Source: an uncultured Clostridia bacterium
Lineage (GTDB): Bacteria; Bacillota; Clostridia; Christensenellales; CAG-314
Length of the DNA stretch: 64,000 nucleotides
Direction of reading: 5' to 3'
Assembly: GCA_947628135.1 (NCBI GenBank)
Contig: CANQYT010000009.1
Coordinates: 1-64,000 of the forward strand
Shown one piece after another: positions 9,971-19,592 of this stretch (the stretch's first letter is position 1; the number at the start of each line of letters is the position of its first letter). Position numbers and translations under genes: made by a program. Under the pieces are notes generated by a model. That model worked only from the letters and a program-made list of their open reading frames with translations, was not told where the DNA came from and did no database searches.

Positions 9971-10092
9971 ATACCCTCCACACCGAGCGTTTGCGATAGG
10001 CAAAGTGTACCACAGCGCCGCGCAAACAATTTGCCGAGTTGTGTAGCATTGGGGCAGATAGTGAAGGTTGCAAAAAAAGGAGCAAAGCGCAT

Positions 10093-11511
10093 TTGAAACA
10101 ATTGATAGACAGGATAAAACTCATCGAGCAGGAACAGCGACGGCGGCAAAGCAGTCCGCTCTCCCGCTACAACAAGGACAAGGTCCACGACAAACAGATG
10201 GCGTTTCACCGTTGCGTAAAGCGCAACAGGTGGGTATTCGGCGGCAACCGAAGCGGCAAAACGGAGTGCGGCGCGGTGGAAACGGTGTGGCTTGCGCGCG
10301 GCATACATCCATTTCGGCAAAACAAGCCCGACGTAAGTTGTTGGGTGGTGTCGCTCAGTCAGCAGGTCCAGCGCGACGTTGCCCAGCAAAAGGTGCTGTA
10401 CTATCTTGACAAAAGTTGGGTGCGTGATGTGGTGATGGTAAGCGGTTCGAAGTCCTCTCCCGAGTTCGGAATCATCGACTACATCGTCATCGACAACGTA
10501 TTCGGCGGCACGTCGCGTATCGCTTTCAAGAGTTGCGAGGCGGGCAGAGACAAGTTTCAGGGCACGAGCCTTGATTTCGTCTGGTTCGACGAAGAGCCGC
10601 CGCAGGAAATTTACGAGGAGTGCCGAATGCGCGTTCTGGATCGCAACGGACATATTTTCGGCACGATGACCCCGCTGAAAGGACTTAGTTGGGTGTACGA
10701 CGAGATATATCTCAACCGCCACAATTCCAAGGAAGTGTGGTACGAATTTATGGAGTGGAGCGACAACCCCTTTCTCGACGGGAGCGAAGTGGAGTTTATG
10801 TCTCAAAGTCTGTCGGAGGAAGCGCTGCAAAGCAGACGTTACGGACGTTTCACCCAAAGCAGCGGTCTTGTGTATGCGGAGTTCGGCGAGGACAACGTCA
10901 TCGAGCCGTTCGACGTACCGGAAGCGTGGCAGGACGCCATTTCCGTAGACCCGGGGCTGAACAATCCCCTTTCCGCCCATTGGTACGCGCGTGATTTCGA
11001 CGGCAACGTCTACGTGATAGCGGAACATTACGAGGCTCAGCGGGACGTCGCCTACCACGCCGAGAGTATCAAGCGTATCTGCGAGCGGCTCAATTGGAAG
11101 AAAGACCGATTCGGCAAATTGTCTGTGCTTATGGACAGCGCGGCAAATCAGCGCACTCTCAACGGGCGGCGTAGCGTGGCGGAACTGTTTTCCGATTGCG
11201 GTATCACGGTAAACACCCGCGTTGACAAGGGGCTTTTTTCGGGCATAAACCGCGTAAAAGCGTTGTTGCGACCGCAAAGCGGTCCTCCGAGGCTGTTTAT
11301 TTTCAGTTGCTGCGTCAATATGATCAGGGAGATAAAGGGCTACTTTTGGGGGAGCGGCGACGTCCCCGTAAAGCGCAACGACCACGCGATGGACGATCTG
11401 CGCTACTACGTAAGCAACCTTGCCGACCGCCCGTGCGATCCGCCCGTCGAAAGTTGGGTACAGCGAGACAAGCAGCGGCTTATGCGCCGACTGCGGGGCG
11501 GCGCGCTATGA
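10093..11511 (+). CDS. terL: Phage terminase large subunit
   Basis: Walker A RWVFGGNRSGKTE, Walker B DFVWFDEEPP, nuclease-like acidic motifs (SVDPGLNNPL, VLMDSA); TTG start after AAAAGGAG. Confidence 0.9.
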   Translation: MKQLIDRIKLIEQEQRRRQSSPLSRYNKDKVHDKQMAFHRCVKRNRWVFGGNRSGKTECGAVETVWLARGIHPFRQNKPDVSCWVVSLSQQVQRDVAQQKVLYYLDKSWVRDVVMVSGSKSSPEFGIIDYIVIDNVFGGTSRIAFKSCEAGRDKFQGTSLDFVWFDEEPPQEIYEECRMRVLDRNGHIFGTMTPLKGLSWVYDEIYLNRHNSKEVWYEFMEWSDNPFLDGSEVEFMSQSLSEEALQSRRYGRFTQSSGLVYAEFGEDNVIEPFDVPEAWQDAISVDPGLNNPLSAHWYARDFDGNVYVIAEHYEAQRDVAYHAESIKRICERLNWKKDRFGKLSVLMDSAANQRTLNGRRSVAELFSDCGITVNTRVDKGLFSGINRVKALLRPQSGPPRLFIFSCCVNMIREIKGYFWGSGDVPVKRNDHAMDDLRYYVSNLADRPCDPPVESWVQRDKQRLMRRLRGGAL

Positions 11512-11804
11512 CGGAAGAGGTCAGGCGGGCGCTCACCGCGATACTGCTCAAAAAAGCCAAAGGCTACCGCTACACCGAGCGAACGGACGAATTTGCCGTT
11601 GCGGACGGGGAAAAGAAACTTGTCCGCAGTAAAACCGTCACCAAGCGCGTTCACCCCGACGTAAACGCCATCAAGGCATTGCTCACGATGAGCGACGACG
11701 CGGACGTGACGGCAATGACGGACGAACAACTGCAAGTGGAAAAGTTGCGTCTGATACGTCTTTTGGGCGAGGCGGAACAAACTCCGCCTGCCGAGGACGA
11801 TTGA
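11508..11804 (+). CDS. Small protein in phage-like cassette, 4-nt ATGA overlap with terL
   Basis: MTEEVRRALTAILLKKAKGYRYTERTDEF...; coupled start. Confidence 0.6.
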   Translation: MTEEVRRALTAILLKKAKGYRYTERTDEFAVADGEKKLVRSKTVTKRVHPDVNAIKALLTMSDDADVTAMTDEQLQVEKLRLIRLLGEAEQTPPAEDD

Positions 11805-11823
11805 AAAAAGGAGAAAAAAAACT

Positions 11824-12048
11824 ATGATCTACAAAGTAACAGGCAAAACCAAGTGCGACGTGCGCAACTGCAAAAACGACGCGGCGTATGCATTCGACGT
11901 AAAGGGCATAAGCGGCAAATGTTTTTTGTGCGCGGGCTGTCTTGCCGCGCTTTCTGCCGATTGCCGCGCGCTGACCGTGCCCAAAAGTCCGAAAAACGCG
12001 ATAAAAAAGCGTTTGGACAGAGCGGAGGCAAGCGATGTCCTCTGCTGA
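11824..12048 (+). CDS. Small Cys-rich protein in phage-like cassette
   Basis: MIYKVTGKTKCDVRNCKNDAAYAFDVKGISGKCFLCAGCL; CxxxxC and CxxC suggest metal binding. Confidence 0.6.
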   Translation: MIYKVTGKTKCDVRNCKNDAAYAFDVKGISGKCFLCAGCLAALSADCRALTVPKSPKNAIKKRLDRAEASDVLC

Positions 12049-13921
12049 AAAGATTGTTAGGGCACGCGCGGAACGTTCCGCCGCCCGCCGCAACTTAAAG
12101 GGCGATTTTTCCGCGCAGTTTGCCGAGGACGTCGTGCGGGACGTAAAGGAAGATTTCGCCGAACGCCAGCGTATCCGCCGCCCGTACGAATTGATTTGGC
12201 AGCTCAATATGAATTTCACTATGGGCAACCAATACTGCGGCATTTCGCCGCGCGGCACGATAGAGCAGGAGGACAGGTACTATTTCTGGCAGGAAAAGCA
12301 GGTGTTCAACCACGTCTCCACGATAGTGGACACGCGCGTATCCCGACTCAACCGCGTGCGCCCTCAGCCCACCGTGCGCCCCTTTTCCAACAGCGAAGCG
12401 GACGTAAACGCGGCAAAACTTTCCGCAAAGATACTTGCGGGCGCAACGGAGAAACTTCGTCTCAACGAGGCGGTCAGCCGCGCGATAACGTGGAGCGAGG
12501 TATGCGGCACTGCGTTCTACAAAGTCAGTTGGGATTCCGCCGCAAAGGACGCGCGTTTGTCCGTGTGTTCCCCCTTCGAGATCTACCCGGACAGCAACGT
12601 CACCGCGTCGTTGGAGGAGTGCGCGTCCGTTATCCACGCCAAGGTGTATTCTTCCGAAGAAGTAAAGGATATGTGGGGCGCGGACATAGCGGGGCAAACG
12701 GTCAACGTGTACGCCATCGACGGCACGCATACCGCAACGGGTCTCGGGGGCAATTTTGCCGTGCCTTCGGTGGTAAAGGAAGTCAAGCGCGATCAGGTTC
12801 AGGTGATAGAGCGCTACACCAAGCCCAGCGGCAAGTATCCGCACGGCAAATTGGAAATAGTCGCAGGCGACGCTTTGCTGTACTGCGGCGAACTTCCCTA
12901 CCGCCTCGGGGAAAACGGCGAATACGTCTATCCCTTTGTGCGGCAAGCGTCGTTGGAGCAGGCGGGCTGTTTTTGGGGGACGAGTATGGTGGAGCGCGTC
13001 ATTCCGATACAGCGCGCCTACAACGCGGTAAAAAATCGCAAACACGAGTTTCTCAACCGTTTGTCTATGGGCGTGCTTACGGTAGAGGACGGCTCTGTGG
13101 ATACGGACAGTCTGGAAGAGGAAGGACTGTCCCCGGGCAAGATCCTCGTCTATCGTCAAGGCTCGGTAAAGCCGTCGCTTATGGACAGCGGCAACGTGCC
13201 GAGCGACTTCACGTACGAGGAGGAGCAACTGCTCAAAGAGTTTGTCACGGTAAGCGGCGTATCGGAGTTTGCCCGCGACAGTTCCACCCCCGCGCAGGTG
13301 ACCAGCGGCGTTGCGCTGCAACTCATCGCCGAGCAGGACGACATACGTCTTGCAAGCAGTGCGGACAGCGTCCGCCGATGCGTAAAGCGTATCGCGCAGT
13401 TTATTTTGCGCTTGTACAAACAGTTTGTGGACGTTCCTCAACTTATGCGCTACACCGACGGGCAGAACAGCGCGGAAGTATTCTACTTTACGGGCAGCGA
13501 CGTGGCCTCCGACGACGTGGTGTTCGAAACGGAAAACGAACTGAGCGACAGTATCGCCACGCGGCGCAGTATGCTTTTCGATTTGCTCAAAGCGGGCGTA
13601 CTAAGCGATTCCGACGGCAAACTTTCCGCTTCCGCCAAGGCAAAGGTGTTGGGGCTTATGGGCTTCGGCAATTGGGACGCGGCGCAGGACGTGGCTCAAC
13701 TGCACGCGGCGCGCGCCGCCCGCGAAAACGTCGAACCGGACAAAGCGGAAGTGCTTGCCGTAGACGACCACGCGATACACGTCGAGGAACACACCCGCCG
13801 TTTGATAAGCGCCGACCTCGGCGGCGAGGACAAGAGCAAGCGGGACAAACTGCTCGCTCACGTCGAGGAACACCGCAGATATATGCAAACGCGCACCCCC
13901 TCCGAAACGGACGAAGCGTAA
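12035..13921 (+). CDS. Phage portal protein (large, P22-like in size and position)
   Basis: 628 aa after terminase and before scaffold/capsid; NFTMGNQYCGISPRG, WSEVCGTAFYKVSWD, NHVSTIVDTRVSRLNRVRP. Confidence 0.8.
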   Translation: MSSAEKIVRARAERSAARRNLKGDFSAQFAEDVVRDVKEDFAERQRIRRPYELIWQLNMNFTMGNQYCGISPRGTIEQEDRYYFWQEKQVFNHVSTIVDTRVSRLNRVRPQPTVRPFSNSEADVNAAKLSAKILAGATEKLRLNEAVSRAITWSEVCGTAFYKVSWDSAAKDARLSVCSPFEIYPDSNVTASLEECASVIHAKVYSSEEVKDMWGADIAGQTVNVYAIDGTHTATGLGGNFAVPSVVKEVKRDQVQVIERYTKPSGKYPHGKLEIVAGDALLYCGELPYRLGENGEYVYPFVRQASLEQAGCFWGTSMVERVIPIQRAYNAVKNRKHEFLNRLSMGVLTVEDGSVDTDSLEEEGLSPGKILVYRQGSVKPSLMDSGNVPSDFTYEEEQLLKEFVTVSGVSEFARDSSTPAQVTSGVALQLIAEQDDIRLASSADSVRRCVKRIAQFILRLYKQFVDVPQLMRYTDGQNSAEVFYFTGSDVASDDVVFETENELSDSIATRRSMLFDLLKAGVLSDSDGKLSASAKAKVLGLMGFGNWDAAQDVAQLHAARAARENVEPDKAEVLAVDDHAIHVEEHTRRLISADLGGEDKSKRDKLLAHVEEHRRYMQTRTPSETDEA

Positions 13922-13960
13922 CGGAAGGGCTTTCGAAAAAAATTTCAAGGAGAAAACACA

Positions 13961-14341
13961 ATGTCAGATTACGGCAAATTTGCCACCGCCGAGGAACTGC
14001 TCAAAGGCTACAACGAATTGGAAAAGAGTTTCACGCAAAAGTGCCAGCAGCTTTCGGCATTGGAAAAACAACTCACCCCCGAATCAAACGGCGGTACAAG
14101 CGGCGCACCCGATCAGTCGCCGTCACCGTCAACGGACGCAACGCACCGCAGTGCCGACGGGTCTGCGGAAGCGCTCACAGTCCCTTCGTCACGAAACGCC
14201 GACAGTTCGTACGACGGCGCGCGCGAAGCGTCCTTGCCTCCCCGCATAATGACGGACGGAGGAAGCGTATCGGCGGCGTTGCCTGACCGCCCGAAAACGC
14301 TCAAAGAAGCGTCGGAATTGGCAAAAAAATATTTCAATTGA
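13961..14341 (+). CDS. Candidate scaffold protein (low complexity, before capsid)
   Basis: MSDYGKFATAEELLKGYNELEKSFTQKCQQLSALEKQL; position portal-X-MCP. Confidence 0.55.
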   Translation: MSDYGKFATAEELLKGYNELEKSFTQKCQQLSALEKQLTPESNGGTSGAPDQSPSPSTDATHRSADGSAEALTVPSSRNADSSYDGAREASLPPRIMTDGGSVSAALPDRPKTLKEASELAKKYFN

Positions 14342-14353
14342 GGAGACGACACA

Positions 14354-15517
14354 ATGGTAACACTCACAAGTGCGGACAACGCACTCAAAACTTTGTATCT
14401 CGGAGTGGTGGCGGAGCAACTCAACACGGCGGTAAACCCGTTGTTGGCGCGTTTCGAGCAGACTTCGAGCGACGTTTGGGGCAAAGAGATACGCAAACTC
14501 GCCCCATTCGGGATAAACGGCGGCATAGGCGCTGGCACTGAGGAGGGCGAACTGCCCGCTCCCGCCGGCAACAACTACGCCCAATTCGTCCTCACCCTCA
14601 AAAACCTGTACGGAACGATAGAAATTTCCGACAAGGCGATCAGGGCAAGCGCGGACAGCAGCGGCGCGTTCGTCAATCTGCTTCAAGCGGAGATGGAAGG
14701 GCTGATACGCGCCTCCAAATTCAACTTCGGACGTATGCTCTACGGCGACGGCAGCGGCACGTTGTGCAAGGTGACGGCGGCAAGCGGCAACGTACTCACC
14801 GTCGATTCCGTAAGCAATCTTATGGAGGGTATGGTGGTGGACGTGCTGGGCAGCGCAGGCAAAACGCCCGTCGTTTCGGCGCGCAGGATATTGGACGTGG
14901 ACCGCGACGAGGGCAAAGTCACCCTCAACGGCTCTGCGCTTACGGGAACGGTCTCCGCGGGAGATTTCCTCACTGTGCAGGGCAGTTACAACAAAGAATT
15001 GACGGGATTGGGCGCGATTTTCGGCGATACGGAAACGCTCTACGGTTTGGAGCGCGCCTCCCACAAATGGCTCACCCCCTACAAAAAGACTTCCGCCACC
15101 CTCAACGACGTAACGATCCAAAGGGCAATCGACGCGCTGGAAGAGACGGCAGGTTCTGTCGCCGACTTCATAGTGTGTTCCGGCGGAGTGAAGCGCGCCT
15201 ATCAGGATTACCTCGTCACCAACCGCACCAACATCGACGTGATGAACCTGCAAGGGGGCTACAAGGCGATTTCCTACAACGGCATACCCGTGGTGAGCGA
15301 CCGCTTCGTACCCAAGGGAACTATGTACATACTCAACACGTCGGATTTCCACCTTCATCAATTGTGCGATTGGCGTTGGTTGGAGGGGGACGACGGTCGT
15401 ATCATCAGACAGACCCCCAACAAGCCCGTCTACACCGCGACGTTGGTGAAGTACGCCGATCTTATATGCGACCGACCCATCGGTCAGGCGATGATAAGCG
15501 GCGTCACCGAAGCGTAG
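14354..15517 (+). CDS. Major capsid protein (HK97/P22-like fold expected)
   Basis: 387 aa; KLAPFGINGGIGAGTEEGELPAPAGNNYAQFVLTLKNLYGTIEISDKAIRAS; VVSDRFVPKGTMYILNTSDF. Confidence 0.8.
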   Translation: MVTLTSADNALKTLYLGVVAEQLNTAVNPLLARFEQTSSDVWGKEIRKLAPFGINGGIGAGTEEGELPAPAGNNYAQFVLTLKNLYGTIEISDKAIRASADSSGAFVNLLQAEMEGLIRASKFNFGRMLYGDGSGTLCKVTAASGNVLTVDSVSNLMEGMVVDVLGSAGKTPVVSARRILDVDRDEGKVTLNGSALTGTVSAGDFLTVQGSYNKELTGLGAIFGDTETLYGLERASHKWLTPYKKTSATLNDVTIQRAIDALEETAGSVADFIVCSGGVKRAYQDYLVTNRTNIDVMNLQGGYKAISYNGIPVVSDRFVPKGTMYILNTSDFHLHQLCDWRWLEGDDGRIIRQTPNKPVYTATLVKYADLICDRPIGQAMISGVTEA

Positions 15518-15591
15518 CAAACGCACGGAGCGGGACGGCAGCGCGCCTTCTGCGGCGGCGCGCCGTCCTGTTCCGCACAGGAGGTGAGGCA

Positions 15592-15897
15592 TTGATACCG
15601 ATAACAAACGACCTGTTCGACGTCGCAAAGCGGCTTTTGTCGGTAAACGCCGACTATCGGCTGTACTACAACGTGGCAAAAAACCGCTACGAGGTGCACA
15701 GCGCAAAGCGCGGCACGCTGCAATTCGTTGTGCCCTTCGACGAACTTGACGCACGCACGGTGGATTACGCTCTGAAAACGCGCGTGGAAAACGCGGAGAA
15801 AATTTTTCGTGAAGTGGAGCAGAACAACGCCGCGGCGGTGCGCGCACTTGCGGCTTCGGCAGCGGAAAAGGTGTTGGAGAAAAAGGAGAATTTATGA
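15592..15897 (+). CDS. Small phage-like protein after the capsid gene
   Basis: TTG start after AGGAGGTGAG; LIPITNDLFDVAKRLLSVNADYRLYYNVAKNRYEVH; ends in overlap with next gene. Confidence 0.6.
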   Translation: MIPITNDLFDVAKRLLSVNADYRLYYNVAKNRYEVHSAKRGTLQFVVPFDELDARTVDYALKTRVENAEKIFREVEQNNAAAVRALAASAAEKVLEKKENL

Positions 15898-16439
15898 AAT
15901 TAAGACAGGTAGTAAAGGAATGCGGCGACATTCTTGCCCTCGGTCTGTCGGAGGATTTTTTTCAGCCGCAGGCGGAGGTGACGGACGGCAGGGTGGCGCG
16001 ATTACTCGACTGTTTCCGTTCGGTGTACGACGAACTGTACCGCGATTACGCTTCGGCGCTTGGCAAAACGGTGGTGGAGTCGGTAGACGGCAAAGTCGAT
16101 CTCTCCCCGTACAAGCTGTGCAGAGTCGTTTCCCTCGTGGACGGCGAGGGCAACAGGGTAAGTTTTCGATACAGCGACAACGCTCTCGCGGTCAAGGACG
16201 GCAGATACAATATGTGTTACGCCCGCTTGCCCGAAAACGTGGAGTGGGACGGCGACGTGATTATGCCCTCTCCGTGCATAGGCGAGCGCGTGCTGATATA
16301 CGGAATGTTGCGCGACTATCTCGCTTCCCTGCACGATTGGGCAAACGCAGCGCAATGGGACAAACGTTTCAAGGACGCGTTGCAGGTGGCGTGCGGCAAA
16401 ACGCCCGCCAAGCGTATGCCCGTAAGGGGGTGGCTGTGA
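15894..16439 (+). CDS. Head-tail connector/adaptor-like protein
   Basis: 181 aa; position and AQWDKRFKDALQVA pattern typical of connector proteins; possible P22 gp4 analogue. Confidence 0.5.
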   Translation: MKLRQVVKECGDILALGLSEDFFQPQAEVTDGRVARLLDCFRSVYDELYRDYASALGKTVVESVDGKVDLSPYKLCRVVSLVDGEGNRVSFRYSDNALAVKDGRYNMCYARLPENVEWDGDVIMPSPCIGERVLIYGMLRDYLASLHDWANAAQWDKRFKDALQVACGKTPAKRMPVRGWL

Positions 16440-17674
16440 TATTCTATCCCAATCGTCTGCCCCCGCGCGCCTCCGTTTCGGTACGCGCCGACCTTCTTTC
16501 CCTTTCGGACGCGCAATTGACTATGTGCGACAATTTGCGCCGCTCGCCCGCGGGGTTGCGAACGATAGGCGGATTCGAGCGTTTGAGCGCTCCCCCGCAA
16601 GTAAAGCGCGTTCTCGCCCGTCTCGGGGAAACGCTGTATTTTCACGCTGAGGACGGTCTGTACGCGGCAACGGGCGAGGAGGTGGTTGCGCTGGTAAACG
16701 TCACTTACGACGAAATGTCGGCGGCGCGTTTCGACGACGGCGTGTTTGTGGGCGGTTCAAAGAGAAACTATTGGGTCAAGGGCGCGTCGTCGCAAATGAT
16801 GTCCGTGCTTCCTTTCAAGTCGGTGGAAACGGCGTGCGACCGTCTGTTCGGCTTGTCCTACAAAAACGATCTGCACGTATCGCCCGCCGCGATTCACGAC
16901 GATTGGCGCAACGCGGTAACGATAAATCTGACTACCGATTGCGAAGCCGTCGTCGCCGCGAAAAGCGTTTTGTACGTGTTGGGCGACGTGTGTTATCGCT
17001 ACAATTCGCGCGCGTTGGAGACGGATTCCGAATTGCGGGTAATAGGGCGGGGCATAGGCAACGTCCAACGGGAAAGTACGGCAACTTTGGGCGGCGAGGC
17101 GTTTTTCGCGGCGGATACGGGGCTGTACCGTCTTTTCGACGGCAAAGCGGAGCGTGCGTTCGTCAAACTTGACGATCTGTTCAACTACGAGGGCGCTGTC
17201 GCCTGCGGCTGGGGCGGAATGTGGATTCTGTCCTGTAAACGGCTGGGAAGCGTCGGCGCAAACGACGTCACGTTGCTGCTCGACCCCGCATCCGAAAGCG
17301 TCGTCGGCGCGTTCGATTTCGGTTTTGCTTCTCTGTCCTGTTTCGGAAACGTTCTCTACGGCGTGCGGGAGGGCGAAGCGTACAGGCTCGTTCCTCACAG
17401 CGGCGAAAGCGTTTTCAAACGCACAAATATAGATATGGGGTCGAAAAATATGAAATATCTTGACAAACTTACGGTGCGCGTTTCGGACGATTGCGTCCTT
17501 TGCGTAACAAGCAAAGACGCTACGCGCGAGTATTTCGTCAAAGGCTCGCCTGCCGCTGCCGAAGTGAAATTATTCGGTTGCGGCGAGGAATTCGGCGTTG
17601 AGGTGCGCTCGCAAAACGGGCTTTGCCTCAGCGAACTGCAACTGTTTGCGCATACGCAAAGGGAGACGGTCTGA
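16436..17674 (+). CDS. Propeller-like phage tail/stabilisation protein (possible P22 gp10 analogue)
   Basis: GTGA start/stop overlap; repeated beta-type blocks (LGETLYFHAEDGLYAATG, AFFAADTGLYRLFDGKAE, LYGVREGEAYRLV). Confidence 0.5.
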   Translation: MIFYPNRLPPRASVSVRADLLSLSDAQLTMCDNLRRSPAGLRTIGGFERLSAPPQVKRVLARLGETLYFHAEDGLYAATGEEVVALVNVTYDEMSAARFDDGVFVGGSKRNYWVKGASSQMMSVLPFKSVETACDRLFGLSYKNDLHVSPAAIHDDWRNAVTINLTTDCEAVVAAKSVLYVLGDVCYRYNSRALETDSELRVIGRGIGNVQRESTATLGGEAFFAADTGLYRLFDGKAERAFVKLDDLFNYEGAVACGWGGMWILSCKRLGSVGANDVTLLLDPASESVVGAFDFGFASLSCFGNVLYGVREGEAYRLVPHSGESVFKRTNIDMGSKNMKYLDKLTVRVSDDCVLCVTSKDATREYFVKGSPAAAEVKLFGCGEEFGVEVRSQNGLCLSELQLFAHTQRETV

Positions 17675-18606
17675 TGTCGATAAGTACGCAAAGGCTGTCC
17701 GAATTGGTCGAACTGTATTCCGGCATAAAGGAAAGTTTCCGTCTCGTGGACGAAAAGTACAGTCTCGTAGCCACCGAGCCGCAACTTGATATGCCGGAAA
17801 GCCTCAATCTGAAAAAACTTACCTACACCCCGAAAACGCAGGAAGAACTTAACGCCGCCGCGGAACTGTCAACGGCAGCGGCGATATTGTCCAAGCAGAA
17901 TTCCGTCGAGCGCAGTTACTCCGCCAAACTGAAAAGTATTTCGCAAAAACAGGCGGAAGTTCTGAGCGACGCGGATATGAAAGCCAACGAATCGGTGGAC
18001 GCGTTTAACGCCGAAAAGGAGGAAATTGCGCGTAAACTTGTGGACAACGGCTTGGTTTTCTCCACGATAGCCGTCAAATTCAACGATCTCGCCTCCCAAC
18101 ATCACATCAAACGTATGGAAAAGATAAGTTCCCGCGTGGATCACCGCACGAAACTCATCGAAAGCGAGCAAGCGGACGCGGAGCAACTGTACACGGAGTC
18201 CTGCGAGGCGTTGCAGCGAGAAAAGGAAGCGCGTATCGCCGAAGCGTTGCGGCAACTTGCCGAAGCGGAGGAAAAACAGCGTATCGCCGTCGAAAAGTAC
18301 AACAACAGTTTGGAAGAAAAGGAGCAAAAGTATCAGGCAAGCCGCGCGAGAGCGTACGAATCGGCGTACCGCGCTCGGCAGAACACGGCTTTGCAAAACG
18401 CCAAACTCTACGCCGAATTGGGCGAAACGGGTTACAGAGATCTCATTCAAAAGGAGAAATACTCGATATGCGTCAAACAGTGCGCCGCGCTCACCCGCGA
18501 AGAGGGCAACGCTTTGCTCGATTTCGACGGTTTTCTGCGGACGGAACTCGGCTCGTACTATTCCACGTTCGTCAATTGGGTAAATACCGCGCTTATTCCC
18601 GCTTGA
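17674..18606 (+). CDS. Long coiled-coil protein, last gene of the phage-like cassette
   Basis: TGATG-coupled start; heptad-rich SISQKQAEVLSDADMKANE... AEALRQLAEAEEKQRIAVEKYNNSLEEKEQKYQ. Confidence 0.6.
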   Translation: MSISTQRLSELVELYSGIKESFRLVDEKYSLVATEPQLDMPESLNLKKLTYTPKTQEELNAAAELSTAAAILSKQNSVERSYSAKLKSISQKQAEVLSDADMKANESVDAFNAEKEEIARKLVDNGLVFSTIAVKFNDLASQHHIKRMEKISSRVDHRTKLIESEQADAEQLYTESCEALQREKEARIAEALRQLAEAEEKQRIAVEKYNNSLEEKEQKYQASRARAYESAYRARQNTALQNAKLYAELGETGYRDLIQKEKYSICVKQCAALTREEGNALLDFDGFLRTELGSYYSTFVNWVNTALIPA

Positions 18607-18629
18607 AACCGTCCCGAAGATATTTTTAC

Positions 18630-18659
18630 GCACGCCCGCTCGCAAAGGCGTGCGTTTTT
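18630..18659 (+). terminator. Rho-independent terminator closing the phage-like cassette
   Basis: GCACGCC-CGCTCGCAAA-GGCGTGC then GTTTTT. Confidence 0.85.
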
Positions 18660-18747
18660 CTGTCCGCAAAACAGTTGTAAAATAATTTATTTTATTGTAT
18701 AATCAAAAAAAGCGACCGTGGCAAAGCGGTCGTTACGGGAAATTACA

Positions 18748-19578
18748 ATGCGGTATCAAAGTAAATCGTCAATTGCATATATGTTCCGCAACTTTTTTAT
18801 GTTGGTGTACGTCGCGCTGCCGTCGGCTGCGCTGATGGCGTTTGCGACTTATTTGTACAAACCCACTGCGGAAATCGGACTGTTCGTCGCTATGTTCGAC
18901 GGTTCGCTCACTATGGACAACTGCACGTCCGAACTGCTTAACAGGCTGTCGCTGCTGAGGTACGGCAGATATTGGTGGGTGTTCGTCATCGCCGTGGTAG
19001 TGCTGGCGTGTTCGGCGTGCATAATGGTGGTAAAGATAGACAGACATATGCGCACGGGACTTATGCCCGCCCTGCCCGTAAAGCGCGCGTTGGGCATATT
19101 ACCCTCTATGTTGCTGTACGTGGTGTGCTGCGTCGCCGCGTCGGAACTCGCCACGTTGGTTGCCGTAGGCATATCCTATCTCATCAGGTTTATTTCCAAC
19201 GCTACGGCTATCGTTGCGGTGGTGTTGGCGCTCACGTTTGCAGTAAGGGCGCTTTGCGCCTTCGTGTTCGGCTTGCTGATAGTCTCTTTCCCCTTGAAAT
19301 ACGGCGAAAACTACCGTTTCAACAGAGCGATGTCCTATTCGGCGCGGCTGATGTTCGCCAAAAAAGGCAAATTGCTGATTTTCGCATTGCTGTATCCGCT
19401 GTTGCGCCTTGCGATACTCGGCTTGGCGTATCTTTTGCAACCCTACTATCTCGATTGGATAGTTTACGGCGTGGCGTTTCTGTTCGCGTTTACCTACGTG
19501 CCCTGTTTGAGTTACAAACAGTACTACGACGACGTGGGCGGCGAACGGCGCGACGTGGGACAGATAATTTTCGGCTGA
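18748..19578 (+). CDS. Polytopic membrane protein
   Basis: Multiple hydrophobic segments in 276 aa. Confidence 0.65.
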   Translation: MRYQSKSSIAYMFRNFFMLVYVALPSAALMAFATYLYKPTAEIGLFVAMFDGSLTMDNCTSELLNRLSLLRYGRYWWVFVIAVVVLACSACIMVVKIDRHMRTGLMPALPVKRALGILPSMLLYVVCCVAASELATLVAVGISYLIRFISNATAIVAVVLALTFAVRALCAFVFGLLIVSFPLKYGENYRFNRAMSYSARLMFAKKGKLLIFALLYPLLRLAILGLAYLLQPYYLDWIVYGVAFLFAFTYVPCLSYKQYYDDVGGERRDVGQIIFG

Positions 19579-19592
19579 GGAGGTAAAAAAAA

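Noticed and set aside
12196-14286. 696-aa alternate-frame ORF within the portal region
   Set aside because: Arg/Gln-rich out-of-frame translation typical of GC-rich shadow frames; portal frame is supported by motifs and coupling.
14189-15931. 580-aa minus-strand ORF opposite the capsid gene
   Set aside because: Shadow of the capsid frame; no recognisable domain.
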